7,674 nt of DNA from Actinoplanes liguriensis (GTDB lineage Bacteria > Actinomycetota > Actinomycetes > Mycobacteriales > Micromonosporaceae): positions 5,172 through 12,845 of the forward strand of contig KL571292.1 in NCBI GenBank assembly GCA_000715855.1, in the 5' to 3' direction. The notes under the pieces were generated by a model. The model worked only from the letters and a program-made list of their open reading frames with translations. It was not told where the DNA came from and did not search any database. The translations under genes and the position numbers were made by a program. Of the stretch, positions 6,736 through 7,674 are shown in pieces. Within the stretch, counting starts at the first letter, position 1. Every line of letters starts with the position of its first letter.

Positions 6736-7674
6736 ATGGGTGCCGAAGAGATCACCATCACCGGAACCACCGCCGACCGATACTCCGAGATCCTGACCCC
6801 CGAGGCCATCGCGTTCGTGGTGGCTCTGGACCGGGAGTTCGGCGCACGCCGGGTGCAGCTCCTGGAGCGCCGCCGGCGCCGCCGCGCCACCCGCACCACC
6901 GACCTGGACTTCCTGCCCTCCACCCAGCACGTCCGCGACGACCGGTCGTGGCAGGTCGCCCCGCCGCGGCCGGACCTGATGGACCGCCGCGTGGAGATCA
7001 CCGGCCCGCCCGAGCGCAAGATGACCATCAACGCGCTCAACTCCGGCGCGAAGGTCTGGATGGCCGACTTCGAGGACTCGACGTCCCCCACCTGGGAGAA
7101 CGTGGTCATCGGCCAGATCAACCTGAAGGACGCGCTGGACGGGACGCTCGGCTACACCGCTCCGGACGGCCGGGAGTACACGGTCGGCGAGCAGCTGCCG
7201 ACGATCATGGTCCGTCCGCGGGGCTGGCACCTGCCGGAATGCCACCTGCGGATCGGCGGCCGCGCGGTCTCCGCGTCGCTGTTCGACTTCGGCCTGTACC
7301 TGTTCCACTGCGGGCAGAAGCAGATCGACCGCAGCTCCGGGCCGTACTTCTACCTGCCGAAGATGGAGTCGCACCTGGAGGCCCGCCTCTGGAACGACGT
7401 CTTCGTCTTCGCGAGTGAGCTGCTCGGCATCCCGCGCGGCACGATCCGGGCCACGGTCCTGATCGAGACGATCAACGCGGCGTTCGAGATGGACGAGATC
7501 CTGTTCGAGCTGCGCGAGCACTCCGCGGGCCTGAACGCCGGCCGCTGGGACTACCTGTTCAGCATGATCAAGAACCGGCCGGACGTGGTCCTGCCCGAGC
7601 GCTCCCAGGTCACGATGACCGCGCCGTTCATGCGGGCCTACACCGAGCTGCTGGTCAAGACGTGTCACCGGCGC
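6736..7674 (+). CDS. aceB: Malate synthase A (5' part, runs off the window)
   Basis: This enzyme condenses glyoxylate with acetyl-CoA to malate and CoA, completing the glyoxylate shunt begun by the preceding aceA product. The first 313 codons are present; malate synthase A proteins are usually about 530-550 residues, so roughly 40% is missing beyond the right edge. Recognisable family segments are [14 protein letters not shown] (109-122), [12 protein letters not shown] (157-168) with an active-site arginine, [18 protein letters not shown] (206-223), [15 protein letters not shown] (241-255) with metal-binding acidic residues, [10 protein letters not shown] (270-279) and [20 protein letters not shown] (294-313). 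This is the AceB (A) form rather than the ~720-residue GlcB (G) form found in mycobacteria and others. An unusual run of six arginines occurs at 45-50. The frame is intact throughout the visible part. Confidence 0.97.
   Translation, partial: MGAEEITITGTTADRYSEILTPEAIAFVVALDREFGARRVQLLERRRRRRATRTTDLDFLPSTQHVRDDRSWQVAPPRPDLMDRRVEITGPPERKMTINALNSGAKVWMADFEDSTSPTWENVVIGQINLKDALDGTLGYTAPDGREYTVGEQLPTIMVRPRGWHLPECHLRIGGRAVSASLFDFGLYLFHCGQKQIDRSSGPYFYLPKMESHLEARLWNDVFVFASELLGIPRGTIRATVLIETINAAFEMDEILFELREHSAGLNAGRWDYLFSMIKNRPDVVLPERSQVTMTAPFMRAYTELLVKTCHRR

Noticed and set aside
5304..7121. Long open frame on the minus strand, continuous with ramB and opposite aceA and the start of aceB.
   Set aside because: Its translation has the composition of antisense high-GC codon shadow and no domain; aceA and aceB are clearly the coding strand here. 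Open antisense frames are common at this GC content.

Overview
The window is very GC-rich throughout, with coding sequence that reads cleanly as an actinobacterial chromosome. Protein flavour and gene order (a RamB-type regulator divergent from aceA, and a two-component/ABC-2 operon with start-stop overlaps) suggest Micromonosporaceae, such as an Actinoplanes relative. That placement is inference from style, not a database match.

The left half (59-3795, minus strand) is a tightly packed four-gene operon. In transcription order it encodes an OmpR-family response regulator, a HAMP-containing sensor histidine kinase, an ABC transporter ATPase and an ABC-2 type permease. Every junction overlaps: GTGA between regulator and kinase, 53 nt between kinase and ATPase, ATGA between ATPase and permease. 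This is the layout of an envelope-stress or peptide-antibiotic sensing and export module: the kinase senses at the membrane, the regulator acts on the operon, and the ABC pair is the likely output. A direct repeat and a leaderless-type -10 box lie just upstream of the regulator gene and may serve autoregulation.

The right half is the glyoxylate shunt. A RamB/ScfR-type regulator (minus, 3849-5294) is divergent from isocitrate lyase aceA (plus, 5421-6704). Malate synthase aceB follows aceA by 31 nt and runs off the right edge (6736 to beyond 7674). The 126-nt ramB-aceA intergenic region is distinctly AT-richer than its surroundings and should hold the control sites for both directions. Isocitrate lyase splits isocitrate to succinate and glyoxylate, malate synthase condenses glyoxylate with acetyl-CoA, and RamB is the expected acyl-CoA/acetate-responsive controller.

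The most important anomaly is not biological. Bases 2093-2115, inside the histidine kinase, are a 23-base inverted-repeat sequence matching the Tn5/Nextera transposase mosaic end in both orientations, that is, a collapsed mate-pair junction adapter. It almost certainly marks an assembly or library artefact that has replaced or joined genomic sequence within the kinase gene, although the reading frame happens to stay open. I see no tRNA, rRNA, CRISPR array, insertion sequence or convincing novel system. Bases 1-58 hold only the 3' flank of the permease gene, and no gaps longer than 300 bases lack a gene.
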